NCBI GenBank assembly: GCA_020631735.1
Contig: CM036197.1
Coordinates: 49,461,880 to 49,525,879 of the forward strand
Reading direction: 5' to 3'
Length of the DNA stretch: 64,000 bases
DNA from: Saccharum officinarum
Lineage: Eukaryota > Streptophyta > Magnoliopsida > Poales > Poaceae
This document shows, piece after piece, positions 1 through 10,837 of the stretch. How positions within the stretch are numbered: position 1 is the stretch's first letter; each line of letters begins with the position of its first letter. Made by a program: the position numbers and the translations under genes. Under the pieces are notes generated by a model. That model did not search any database. It had not been told where the DNA came from and saw nothing but the letters and a program-made list of their open reading frames with translations.

Positions 1-285
1 GGGGAAACTGTTGGGCTAAAATGAGATTTTCTGCAGGTACACTAACAGCGCAAACGAGTAGACCGATAGTGTCGTCTATATGAGAGAACGTATGTATGCC
101 ACCGCCTAGCATTAGAAATTTATGATTCTACTAGGATGAGAGGGCGTACGGAACGTGCATGCATCATGTTTAATTATATCATACATATCATTTACTCCCT
201 CCTTAAAAATTTCAATAGTCCCGACTAAATTAAATTTCGTATCCCCTAAATGATCCTCACTTTCAGTCGTATCTTGTTGCTACAG

Positions 286-894
286 ATGACACGTACCAAG
301 AGGACCGCTCACAAGTCCACTAGAGGCAGGGCACCTCGTCACCAGCTCGCTCCACGTGAGCCCCGCCCTGAGCCCACTGAGGTGGAAAGGCTGAGGGCTG
401 AGTTGGCCGAAGTGACTGCTGCCCGGAATGCAGCGCGTCAGCAACTGGAGCAAGTGATCCGTGATCATGACCAGGAAACACTTGCAGTCTAGAGATTGAC
501 AGTAGCACATCACAACTGTCAACGCATGCTGGTCCATGTCATGAACCAGAGGGATGAAGCCTAGCACGAGGAGAACATTCTGAGAGCTCGTCAGTTTGAG
601 CTCGAGCAACAGTTGGAGAATGCTGAAGAATACAATGACAATCTTCATGAAGAAGTGCATCGCCTGAACAACCAGCTAAATCCTCTGCTGCCTCGAAACA
701 ACATCGCAGATGAGGACATGGGTTCGAGAATCTTTATGGCTAAAAATGATGATGAAGTGGAGGTCAATGGGCCCCAAGATGCCGCACCAGAGGAAGCACC
801 AGAGGAAGAACCAGAAGAAGATGAGGAGTTAGAGCCTGTTAGTGATGAGGACGGCGGGGAGATCCTTGACACCGACTCTGAGGACGATGCTTAG
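286..894 (+). pseudogene. Upstream coiled-coil ORF of the gypsy element (orf0-like)
   Basis: One reading frame of about 202 codons runs from the ATG at 286 to the TAG at 892-894, interrupted by in-frame TAG codons at 490-492 and 562-564. The start is basic (MTRTKRTAHK), the middle is heptad-rich and charged (leucine-rich helices likely to form a coiled coil), and the C terminus is strongly acidic (runs of E and D at 780-890). Rice gypsy families such as RIRE3/RIRE8 are reported to carry an extra ORF upstream of gag, and this fits that position. The ATG follows TTGCTACAG, which resembles a splice acceptor, and gag has the same arrangement. Function unknown. Confidence 0.6.
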
Positions 895-1550
895 AGTAGT
901 TATCATGTAACTATGATGTTAGGGTTGTCTTTTGTGCCCTCCCTGTGTTGGAGTGAGGCTTTGTAATAACTTGGCTTTTGGGATGTAAGGTCGAACCCTA
1001 TGTTTCCTGGATGTTTAGTTGGAACCTATTAAATTCGATCGCAATTGGATGACTTATTGTGTTGCGTTCGATGATGGTGTCACGATTAGCACCCTTCGGT
1101 GCCGCGACGAAACTGAGGGCCTCCTATGGCGCGCGACATAAGGCTGTGCTGCTTGGCACGCGCTGGTATCGAGGTGGCTAGTCATGATCCACCATGGAAC
1201 TCTACCATTGAGAAGTCTCTTTGTGGTCAGTTTGAAGTAGCATTTCTCAGACAACTAAAAATGTTGAGATCGAATCCAAGTACCGGGCGAAAGTTCAAAA
1301 ATCACGTAGATATTAACGTAAATGGTTCAGTAACTGCTGTGCTCCTTGTGAGTGAACCTTTATCAAGTACATCTTGTTGGATCCCCTCGCATGATTGCGC
1401 CAATTGATCCGCTTGAATGGATTGTGCGGTTGTGATGAATTATTGTGCCATGAGTATTTTGAGAAGTCTATTTTATAAAGTCAGTTTGACATATTTACAA
1501 TAATTCATCTACAAATTTCCCACATCGTCAGTGCTCATTGGCTATGCATT
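895..1550 (+). other. Spacer between the coiled-coil ORF and gag
   Basis: No convincing coding region. It has T-rich stretches and ends in a pyrimidine-poor but acceptor-like TTTTGCAG directly before the gag ATG at 1557. Part of the internal region of the retrotransposon. Confidence 0.5.
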
Positions 1551-2597
1551 TTGCAGATGTCGTACAATCTCCGTCGGGGTCGTGGCAATGAGGATGAGGA
1601 ACAGCCACCCCCTCCGCCACCACCTACCCCGGCTGAGCTGATGCAGACAGTGGTCGAAGGGCAGCGCATGCTGACAGATGCTATGCGCCAGCTTGCCAAC
1701 CGGGAGGCTCATCCTGGCCGCCAGGGCCCAGAACCCAATCAATACAGTGATTTCAAGGACTTTCTTGATACTAAGCCCCCGCTCTTTAAGGAGGCGGAGG
1801 AACCACTGCAAGCTGATGAGTGGTTGAATACTATTGAACAAAAGTTTCATCTGCTTCGCCTGACTGATGAGCTAAAGACTGAATATGCTTCTCATCAATT
1901 GCATGGTCCAGCGGGTATTTGGTGGAGCCACTATGGTTCGACACTGCCTGCAAATGTCCCAATTGCTTGGGACCAGTTCAAGGCTGTATTCCATGGGAAC
2001 TATATTCCTCCAGGTCTTATGGCTATCAAACACACAGAATTCATGAGGCTGTCGCAGGGAAATAAAAGCTTGACTGAATATCTACAATCTTTCAACAACC
2101 TGGCAAGGTATGCCACAGAGTTTGTGGATACCGATTCCAAGAAAATTGCTAGCTTTAAAAGAGGCCTCGGCCCAAAGCTGATGAAGACTATGGGCACTAC
2201 CAAGTGCACTACTTTCAATGAATTTATCAGTGATGCTCTGACTCAAGAGAACAATAATGCTATTTATTCTGCCTCTAAGAGCCGCAAAAGGGCCATTGAG
2301 GCGAGTGCTTCGTAGTCTCGGACTCCAGCTGCCCCGAGGGCTCCTCCTCGCCCTTCTGCCACAAGTGCTAAGTTCCGTCCTCCGCAAAAGAAGGCGCCAG
2401 TGAAGACTAGGTTTCGCAAGGCATATACAGTGGCTCTGCCAAAGAGTAATTCAGGCCAAGGCAGCTCCAGTGTCCCTCCTAGCAACATGCCTTGCTGGAA
2501 CTGCAACAAGCCAGGCCATTGGTCCAGAAACTGCCCTTACCCTAAGAAGAATGTCAACCAAGGTGGCCATCAAGGGCACGCTCATTATAACAGTATT
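1551..2597 (+). pseudogene. Retrotransposon gag (capsid and zinc knuckle)
   Basis: Gag of the gypsy element, the structural protein that packages the RNA. The frame opens at 1551, with MSYNLRRGRG at 1557 directly after a CAG. The capsid domain (retrotransposon gag family) covers about 1740-2270, with the typical tryptophan-rich stretch ending in WWSHYGS and the segment MRLSQGNKSLTEYLQSF. An in-frame TAG at 2313-2315 interrupts it. The frame continues on the other side and reaches a CCHC nucleocapsid knuckle, [14 protein letters not shown], at about 2493-2534. Gag and pol share one frame, as in single-polyprotein chromoviruses. Confidence 0.85.
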
Positions 2598-4517
2598 GAG
2601 GAAATCCCATCTGGTGAGGTTGTCACTGCTGGTAAGTTCCTAGTTGACCAACATCCTGCAGTGGTACTTTTTGATTCGGGTGCTTCGCATTCCTTTATCA
2701 GTCCTAAGTTTGCATCAGAGTTTGCACACAAATTGCATACTGTTGAAGGTGGGGGTTATTGTATTAGCGCAGCAAGTGGGAATATTTCCACAAATAAAGT
2801 AGTGGGGAATCTTGAGCTTGAGATAGAAGGGCAAAAGTACTCGCTTGCCTTAGTGGTTTTGCCGGGTTTAAGCATAGATGTTATTCTGGGCATGAATTGG
2901 ATGAGTCAGAATGGGGTACTCATTGATATATCCACTCGGGTAGTTATGCTCAGAGATCCTACAGATCAAAAGGGTTTTCTGGTACAACTTTCCAGAAAAG
3001 TTGATTTGTCTGGGGAAGTTCATGCTGTGCAAGCAAAGGCGTTGGCCGAAATTCCAGTAGTAAATGAGTTTCCGGACGTTTTTCCCGATGATTTGCCGGG
3101 GTTCCCTCCGGATCGGGATGTGGAGTTTAAAATTGAGTTGTTGCCTGGCACGACTCCCATCTCTAGGACACCCTATAGGATGCCTCCAAATGAACTCGCT
3201 GAACTTAAGGTGCAATTGAATGAACTTTTGAAGAAGGGGTTGATTCGTCCTAGTTCGTCACCGTGGGGATGTCCTGCTATCTTTGTAAAGAAGAAGGATC
3301 AGTCGTTGCGGATGTGCGTAGATTATAGACCTCTCAATGCAGTCACTGTCAAAAATAAGTACCCTCTACCACGTATCGACATCTTGTTCGATCAGTTGTC
3401 TAAAGCTAAAGTTTTCTCCAAGATCGATCTAAGATCTGGCTACCATCAAATTAAAATCCGCCCGAAAGATGTTCCAAAGACAACCTTTTCTACCAGATAC
3501 GGTCTTTATGAGTATCTTGTTATGTCTTTCGGCTTGACAAATGCCCCCGCACACTTTATGTACTTGATGAATTCGGTGTTTATGCCCGAATTGGACAAGT
3601 TTGTGGTGGTATTTATTGATGACATCCTGATATATTCTGTAAATGAGGAAGATCATGCTGAACATCTGCGTATAGTCCTCACAAGACTGCGTGAACATCA
3701 ACTATATGCAAAGTTCAGTAAGTGCGAATTCTGGCTTCGAGAAGTACCTTTCCTTGGGCATGTGTTGTCCGATGGGGGAATTATGGTGGACCCCGCCAAG
3801 GTACAAGAAGTACTGAACTGGAAAGCTCCTATCTCGGTTCATGAGGTCCGGAGTTTCCTTGGTTTGGCTGGCTATTATCGTCGCTTCATCCTGGATTTCT
3901 CCAAAATAGCCAAGCCAATGACTCGGTTGCTGCAGAAAGACACCAGGTTTGTCTGGACTCCTGAGTGTGATGCGGCTTTTCACCAACTGCGAACCCTCCT
4001 AACCTCAGCTCTGGTTTTGGCACAACCGGATATCAAGAAACCATTTGATGTTTATTGTGATGCCTCAGGCATAGGTTTGGGAGGTGTTCTGATGCAGGAA
4101 GGCCGAGTAATTGCATATACCTCTCGACAACTTCGGAAACATGAGGTGAATTATCCAACACATGACTTAGAACTCGCCGCGGTTGTGCATGCTTTGAAAA
4201 CCTAGCGACACTATCTATTAGGCAATGTTTGCAATATCTACATAGACCATAAAAGCCTCAAATACATCTTCACCCAACCCGAGTTAAATATGCGTCAAAG
4301 AAGATGGCTCGAGTTGATTAAAGATTATAACCTTCAAGTGCACTATCATCCTGGTAAGGCAAATGTGGTTGCGGATGCTTTAAGCCGTAAGTCTCATTGC
4401 CTTTCCCTAGTTGAAACTGATTTTCATCGATCTCGCCTTCTACATCCAGCAGTCTTGTACAACATCACTATCAGTTGTACTCTCAAAAGTAGAATTATTG
4501 AGCTTCCAAAAGACTGA
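2598..4517 (+). pseudogene. Gypsy pol: protease, reverse transcriptase, RNase H
   Basis: This continues the gag frame. An aspartic protease active site (FDSGASHSF) lies at about 2670. The reverse transcriptase spans about 3120-3800, with the YPLPRID entry motif, the [12 protein letters not shown] block, and the catalytic FIDDIL near 3615. RNase H begins with DVYCDAS near 4050 and continues to the ADALSRK motif near 4375. A TAG at 4203-4205 falls where family members have tryptophan, and a TGA ends the frame at 4515-4517. The frame is otherwise open for long distances, so decay is by scattered point changes. Confidence 0.9.
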
Positions 4518-5940
4518 CACTGGTATATTCCACATCAAGCGTAAGATGAAGAGCAAGAAACTACATAGTTCAGGGTAGATGAAGAGGGTGTACTATGGTT
4601 CAAGGATAGGTTAGTTGTGCCTAAGGACCGTGAGCTTAGAAATGATATTATGTCTGAAGCACACTCCTCTAAGTTGTCCATCTTCCTGGTAGCAATAAGA
4701 TGTATTATGATTTGAAGCCATACTTGGTGGAACCAAGATGCGGAAAGAGATAGCTGCATATGTGCTAGGTGTGACACTGCTGTAGAGTTTAAGGCTGTGC
4801 ATATGAAAGCTGGGTTACTTCAACCACTTTCTATATCCCAGGTTGGAAATGGGAAGAGATAAGTATGGATTTCATTGTCGGACTTCCTCCTACTGTCAAA
4901 AATCATAACTCCATCTGGGTAATTGTGGATCGTTTGACCAAATCAGCTCACTTCATTCCAGTTAGAGTGGACTATCGTCCCACTGACTATGCTGAGTTGT
5001 ACTTCAATCAGATAGTCCGGCTCCATGGGATACCTCGTACTATCATATCTGACCGTGGTCCCCAGTTCACTGCTCGCTTTTGGGAGCACTTGCATCACCT
5101 TCTGGGAACCAAGTTAGTGAGAAGCTCTGCTTATCACCCCAGACATCAGGACAGACGGAACGGGTTAACCAAATCTTGGAAGATCTGTTGCGGGCATGTG
5201 TCATTTCATCCAAGGGTTCTTGGGAAAATGGTTACCTCTAGCCGAATTTTCGTACAATAATAGTTACCAAGAGAGTATTAAGATGGCCCATTCGAAGCTT
5301 TGTACGGTCGTAAGTGTAGAACTCCACTAAACTTGGTAGAAGCTGGTGAGAGGAGGTATTTATGGTATTGATTTTGTTGAGGAAGAAGCTGAGGAACAAG
5401 TCCGTACCATCCAAAAACATATGGCTGCAGCCCAAGCTAGACAGAAAAGTTATGCTGATCGTCGTAGAAAACCACTCGAGTTTGAAGTTGGAGACTTCGT
5501 TTATATCTGTTTTCCAATGAAGAGTGTCCAACGTTTGGTGTTAAGCGGAAACTTGCGCCGAGATACGTGGTCCTTTCCAGATCATAGGCAAGAGTGGAGC
5601 TGTTGCGTATAAAATCCAGTTACCTCTAGAAATGAGTGCCATATTCAACGTCTTCCATGTATCTCAGCTCAAAAAGTGTCTTCGAGTTCCTGAGGAAAGA
5701 GTCCTTTAGGAGATATCAGGCTGGAATCCGATTTAACTTACGAAGAAAAGCCAGTCCGAGTGATCGATACTCAGGAACGAGTGACTAGAAGCAAAGTGGT
5801 TAAGTGGTATAAAGTAATGTGGAGTAATCAGGGTAGTGAAAGTGACGCTACATGGGAAGGAAGGACTATTTGCGGGATGGTTATAAGGAATTCTATGAAA
5901 AATGGTACGCTTTCCAAATCTCGGGACGAGATTTTTATAA
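4518..5940 (+). pseudogene. Gypsy integrase and chromodomain, heavily decayed
   Basis: The zinc-binding region (4518-4860) is barely readable and shifted in frame. The catalytic core resumes in another frame at 4865 (MDFIVGLPP, then WVIVDRLTKSAHFIP), with further DRGPQFTARFW at about 5050. A single-base frameshift follows near 5145. The C-terminal integrase module lies at about 5390-5600, containing RQKSYADRRRKPLEF. The chromodomain is read at about 5754-5870 (VKWYKVMWSNQ...ATWEG). Chromodomains of this type are known to guide integration toward heterochromatin. The protein cannot be made intact from this copy. Confidence 0.8.
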
Positions 5941-5950
5941 GGGGGAGAGG
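5938..5950 (+). other. Polypurine tract of the gypsy element
   Basis: A purine run (AAGGGGGAGAGG) lies directly before the LTR start, where plus-strand DNA synthesis would be primed. Confidence 0.7.
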
Positions 5951-7486
5951 CTTAACACCTCAGGTGTTTAGCTCCTTAATTGCATTGCATTTGCATAAGC
6001 ATAAGCAAGCATCATTCATTTCATGCATAAGCTTATAATATGTAAAACATACTTTGGAAACATTGCCACATATGTTTATATTTCATGTGAAGTAAGAAGT
6101 GAGTAGTGTGCAAAACACAAGTACCTTATGTGCAATTTCCTTTGTGAGACATGTCAACCACTTTAGTGTAACATAATTTAGCAAATGTTATGCACACACA
6201 CTCATGCAACATGTGCAACCATGAGCTTGCAACATTTGGGTAAAAGATTGAATTACTTGTTCCAAAGTATGTGACACTAGGAACTTTGTGCAACCATATG
6301 TAGAGTGGCTAATTAGGTCTTATAACACCTTAATTACATTTAGGGTAAGTAGTGGAGCAATGTTCATGTTGACCAAAATTACCAAATTGCCCTTCCAAAT
6401 GTTGTTTGACTAAGTTGAACCCTAGAGTGATCTGGTTTGACCAATTAAAAAGTCCAGTTTAGAGATCTTGCATGGAGGAGCAACCTTAAGAAAAGTTGTA
6501 GAGAATTTCATAAGGAACAAAAGTTCTAATATGGCCATCTCATGAAAATGAACAGAACATGCTCAAAAATGGCCCACAAGTATATTAGGGGCTGTTTTGG
6601 GACTTAGCAAATTTTGGCTAAGTGTGAAGCTGAAAACCGTTTCACTGTACCTCACTTTGGCAACTGGTAACTCACAAACTAGGCCGAACCAGTCTTTGAG
6701 CCAATTGACAAAGTTGTTGTCCACACATAGCTCTACAACATTGTCAATATCACCATCACCTAGTTCTAATGGTTTAGGAGATGTGGTGTCTTGAAAATAC
6801 GGTTTCAGTCGGGTTCACTGACTGAAAACACATTTCAGTTTCCGAGTACACTTTTGGAGCTCTGTGGTTTCAAATCTAGGCCGAACCAGTCCAAACTCCA
6901 ATTGACGAACTTGTAGTCCTCATGTAGCTCTACAAAATTGGTGTAATCACTTCGACTAACTCGAACCGATTTGGGAGATAATCATCGTTAAACTTGGCTG
7001 TCAGTCGGTCGATCACCTCGAACGTTTCGCTCGTTTCAGTTTCGTCAGAGCGAGAGGGAGTGGCCGAACGCCACAGGGCCTCGCCGACGCGTGGGGGCAT
7101 GCGGTGGCGACCGTACGCCGGTCCTGGCCCACCGGTCAGTCCACGGCGCCTTCAAGACCGCCACGACGCGTCGAGGCTGCCCCATTTCATCTCCCTCCCT
7201 CATTCGGCTTCAACACGGAGAAAACTGAGCCGCCATTGCCGCCCCACTCCGACGAGCTCGTGGCGCTCACCACCGCACCGCAGCCACCAAAACTCGTCCA
7301 CATGCTCCGCCTTGTAACCCCCTCATCCTCCACCTGGCTCGTCGGGGTAATTGCGCGGGGGTGAAGACAGCATCGCCATCTCCGCCACCGTCCGCCTCGG
7401 GCGTTTCTCGCCGGATGCGCCACCGTCGTCATGGCCGTGCTCCTCTAGGACCCCATAGCTTTCTTTCTCTGGCCTTGTGAGTCCGC
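5951..7486 (+). mobile_element. 3' LTR of the gypsy element, truncated at the gap
   Basis: Begins CTTAACACCTCAGGTGTTTA just after the polypurine tract. Related grass LTRs begin TGTAACACC, so the first bases appear mutated. It has an AT-rich first kilobase with short CAT- and GCAT-rich repeats, then two related blocks (about 6590-6800 and 6820-7010) that both carry 'aggccgaaccagt' followed by text about 80 bases long of similar order. A GC-rich section follows from about 7020. The end of the LTR and the target duplication are lost in the N gap. Confidence 0.65.
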
Positions 7487-7586
7487 NNNNNNNNNNNNNN
7501 NNNNNNNNNNNNNNNNNNNNNNNNNNNNNNNNNNNNNNNNNNNNNNNNNNNNNNNNNNNNNNNNNNNNNNNNNNNNNNNNNNNNNN
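7487..7586. other. Assembly gap (100 N)
   Basis: Exactly 100 Ns, the usual placeholder for a gap of unknown size. The LTR on the left does not visibly resume on the right, so an unknown amount of element sequence is missing here. Confidence 0.98.
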
Positions 7587-8399
7587 GACCAATTTCGGAT
7601 AGGGCCTGATTGGTTCCGCGTACGAGGCATCCTGGCTGGCACTGTGGCATGCTGGTTGATTTGGAGCAGCCTCGCCTGAGCCAGGCTACATAGAAGCACG
7701 GGTGGATCCTGTATCATATGAGCCAGGTTTACTTACATAAGCGATAAATCTTGCGATCACAAGGGCCAGACTGAACAATCAAACACACGAATGCATGAAG
7801 ATGTTGCACCTTGGGAGCCTTGAACGCATCATGTCATGTCCATGATTGAGTAAACTTGCTACCAGCTAGAGGGAAGTCATCCCTCAACCACCCGTGCAAA
7901 CTATTTTCACTATGTTTGGCAGCCTACCAAAAGTCATTTTTAAATGTACTCTCTAAATCATCATTTGGAGGGAGTCACTCAAATAAAAATTGCTCATCTT
8001 TTCTATATCTTGTGCGCACTCTAGAGAGCTAACTCCGCTCTCCATCTTTTTAGCGAGTGTGAAATTGGATGGTAATATTTGAAGATCTCAGAATGTTTTT
8101 TTACCAAAATCTATATTCCTACCAATAAGTATATAAAAAGGCTCCTGAAGTTGCCCTAAGCTGTTGCTATATGTTCGGCCCAATAGCCTATGAAGAGCCT
8201 TATTTGATTGGTTTAGATGTATCGTTGGCCTTTTTGTACCAAATTAGAATGGGGTAGACGGATGGGCTTCTCTTGTTCGTTCATGTTGTCTATTATTTTC
8301 ATTGAATTATGTATTTTTTTCTTTACTTTTTCTCCTTTAAGTGAGATTTTTTCTTTTACTTACCTTCTATTTGTTACATTTAATTTTGTTTATTTATTA
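7587..8399. other. Intergenic, no gene recognised
   Basis: No coding region or named repeat recognised. The stretch at about 7910-8160 (ACTCTCTAAATCATCATTTGG and following) has the look of a MITE but I could not define ends. Confidence 0.4.
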
Positions 8400-9140
8400 T
8401 TTATTTCTTTAACATATTTTCATGGTTTATTTTTATTATTCCAATAGTGTTCTATATATGGTGTACTTTTATTGTTTCGATAGTACTCATGAGATGTTTT
8501 ACCGTGTTTTGGATTGTTCATTGTTATGCATAATATGTTCCATGGTGTATTTAGATTGTCCTATAGTATTCCTAAGAGTCTCAGTTTTTAGCTCCCATAT
8601 TACATAAGATGTTCCATGCTGTACATCTCATCAGTTTTATTGTATTGATGCAACCATGGTGTATAATGGTATATTTTAATTGGTTTCATATATTTGGGAG
8701 ATGTTCTACAGTGTGTTCTTTATATTTTGTGTTTTTTTAACTTTGTTTCCATTTAGTCATTGTTATGTATTCACTGTCATTTTGTATTTATCTAATTTCA
8801 TTATCATTTTTATTGTAGCCATGATCTTACAGATTCACTCAAACTATTTCTTCTTTAATATGAAAAGTTCATTTTATAATTCTTATGAGGTGTATAAAAT
8901 TATTATCATAGGATTCATGAGACATTACATGATGCATTCTGATTATTCTCATAGTATTTTGTGATGTTTCATGATGTATTTTGAATCCTCCATTGCTGAA
9001 AGTATTTATGTTCCATACACATTGGAATTCACAATGTTCCTATTGTATAGGCATGATATGTTTCATGGTGTATTTAAGTTGTTTACGTAGTATTCATGAG
9101 ATGTTCAATGGTGTATTTCAGATTGTCTAGTGGAATTGGA
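8400..9140 (+). repeat. Degenerate AT-rich tandem repeat
   Basis: A T-rich stretch in which the phrases 'gatgttccatggtgtat', 'ttgttcctatagtattcatg' and close variants recur irregularly every roughly 60-110 bases (for example near 8430, 8495, 8540, 8605, 8655, 8700, 8925, 8970, 9060 and 9105). The open frames here (such as 8217-8447 and 8680-8964) are low-complexity hydrophobic translations and not genes. Confidence 0.5.
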
Positions 9141-9720
9141 CTCATCAGCTGACCAGCCCTCTCTGTCTCATGCCTGTGACTCCATGAGGCGTAGACGATA
9201 GCAGCACACCACTTCATACATTGGAGGTTCTCCTACTGAATTAGGAGAGCTGCGACCTGCAAGAGGTAAGACAGCCTCCGAGCATTGCTTTAAGAAGATT
9301 TTTTTATACAGATCGAGAAAACCTCTCATCTCCGGCTCCGCCCGTACACAACGGCACTATGGTCCATATGAGAATGATCATGATTGGAGCTGAGGATTAG
9401 ACCTGTGCTTTGGTGTAGGATAAATGAGGTGATTTTTTAACCTCAACCTAAAATTTACTATCACGGAAAGTCCAACCTAAGACCAAAGAAGTGCTATTAG
9501 AGCCATCTAATCAACTCAGCTAGAACCTGCTCATGATCCTGCTGACTGCCACCACGAGGAGGTAGAATCACTTCAGGAGTTGTCTGATTGGTGAAGCAAC
9601 AACCCGATGACCAGAAAAGGATCTGTGCTCTTTCTTGATCCCTGTTTGTTGAGAGATTTGGAAGAACCGAACAACTAATAACTATTTTTCAACAGTCATT
9701 CCTCGATGGCGTTTTGTTGC
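9141..9720. other. Intergenic, no gene recognised
   Basis: Mixed-composition sequence without a sustained reading frame. Parts (about 9150-9380) look coding-like in codon texture, but I could not link them to a family; a transposon-borne gene fragment is possible. Confidence 0.35.
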
Positions 9721-9723
9721 TAA

Positions 9724-9958
9724 GGGTGTGTTCACTTCGCGAAAAGTAGCTGAAAAGTTATGTAGCATCTTTAGTTGTATTTGGCAAGAATTGTCCAATT
9801 ATGGACTAACTAGGCTCAAAAGATTCGTCCCGAATTTACAGACAACTATGCAATTAGATATCTTTTTTACCTACGTTAATGCTCCATGCATGCGTCGAAA
9901 GATTTGATGTGATGTGTGAAGAGGAAAATTTTGGGTTAGGAGGGGTTTGAACGAGGCC
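9724..9958. mobile_element. Tourist-like MITE with TAA target duplication
   Basis: A 235-bp element with inverted ends (GGGTGTGTTCAC at the left, GTTTGAACGAGGCC at the right) flanked by TAA at 9721-9723 and 9959-9961. It contains the conserved core of a grass family, 'ccaattatggactaactagg', 'aaaagattcgtc' and 'catgcatgcgtcgaaagattt'. The TAA duplication supports the PIF/Harbinger-Tourist group. It is non-coding. Confidence 0.8.
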
Positions 9959-9961
9959 TAA

Positions 9962-10837
9962 GATCAAAGAGGAGTCGTGCTTGGGGGTACCGCCGGCCTA
10001 AGTGAGGGAAATATACTTCCATGTATATAGTGTTTTCCTCTCTTTTATCCCCAATCTTTTGCACCTGTTCTCAGTTTTTGTGGCCTAGGCCAAACCTTCT
10101 CCTATTTTAATAATTAATTATAAACGGCAGGTCCTGTCCATTACGTGTGGGAGGAAGGAACCACGACCAAGCAACCTTCTGTGACCACATTTGTTCAATA
10201 AAAAGATACCAGTTCGGGTGGGTGCTACAAAAATTCTGCGTACGCGAGCTGCAGCTGAAGGAGTCTGGTGATCGGAATTGCTTACCACTTTGGCACGGCT
10301 TCCGTTTCCGGTCTGGCTTCAACAACAGTTTTTGCGACGAGTCAGAGAAGCCGTACCAAATGTTTGGAGAAACTATTTTCTGATGAACAGTAGAAGAACT
10401 GGAGTCGTTTTCGGACAAAAGTAAGAGCCGCAAAATATGGCTCCTCCTCATGTGCTCTGACTCTGACTTATCAAATGAGCACCTGAGAACAAGCCCGGCA
10501 AACGGACCTTAATCACACTTTTAAATGGTGTAGGGACACCGCAGCTGCTGGAAGTAAAGCCTAATCATGTGCCGTTAGTTACCAAAACTATTCACAAAAA
10601 AAAGCACACCAAAAACTGAGTATCCTTTCTTATGGGGTTTTTGTGCAAATGTTCTTTGCAAGTACACTTTAGATACGCTGAGAAAACAAATTAAGCCTCG
10701 AGAGTGAAGAATGCATCCCTTTAAACCAAACTTTTGTTATTGAATGTGATTATTGTCGACCAGGACAGTGGACCAGTTAATTATACAGCAATCATAACAT
10801 GGCGGCGCAGCAATTTGTCCTGACGATCCGCTCGAAT
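9962..10837. other. Intergenic, downstream of the UGT
   Basis: No gene recognised. Overlapping opposite-strand frames at 10107-10451 lack family features. This is the 3' flank of the minus-strand glycosyltransferase. Confidence 0.45.

Larger units (their letters stand above)
1..7486 (+). mobile_element. Decayed Ty3/gypsy chromovirus (Tekay-like), incomplete
   Basis: A long LTR retrotransposon whose left end lies outside the window and whose right end is lost in an assembly gap. In order it shows an upstream coiled-coil ORF (286-894), gag (from 1551), protease, reverse transcriptase, RNase H, integrase, a chromodomain (about 5754-5870), a polypurine tract (5938-5950) and the start of a 3' LTR at about 5951. 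The PR-RT-RH-IN order and the terminal chromodomain place it among chromoviruses; the Tekay assignment is inference from domain style and the long LTR. Several nonsense codons and frameshifts show it is an old, inactive copy. Confidence 0.85.

Noticed and set aside
1160..1185. Possible primer-binding site (TGGTATCGAGG)
   Set aside because: It resembles the initiator-tRNA site TGGTATCAGAG used by chromoviruses. No LTR end (…CA) stands directly before it, and the coiled-coil ORF would then lie inside the LTR, so I did not annotate it.
7187..7717. ORFs with long X stretches
   Set aside because: They run through the 100-N gap and are artefacts.
8217..8964. Hydrophobic ORFs resembling membrane proteins
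   Set aside because: They are translations of T-rich low-complexity repeats.
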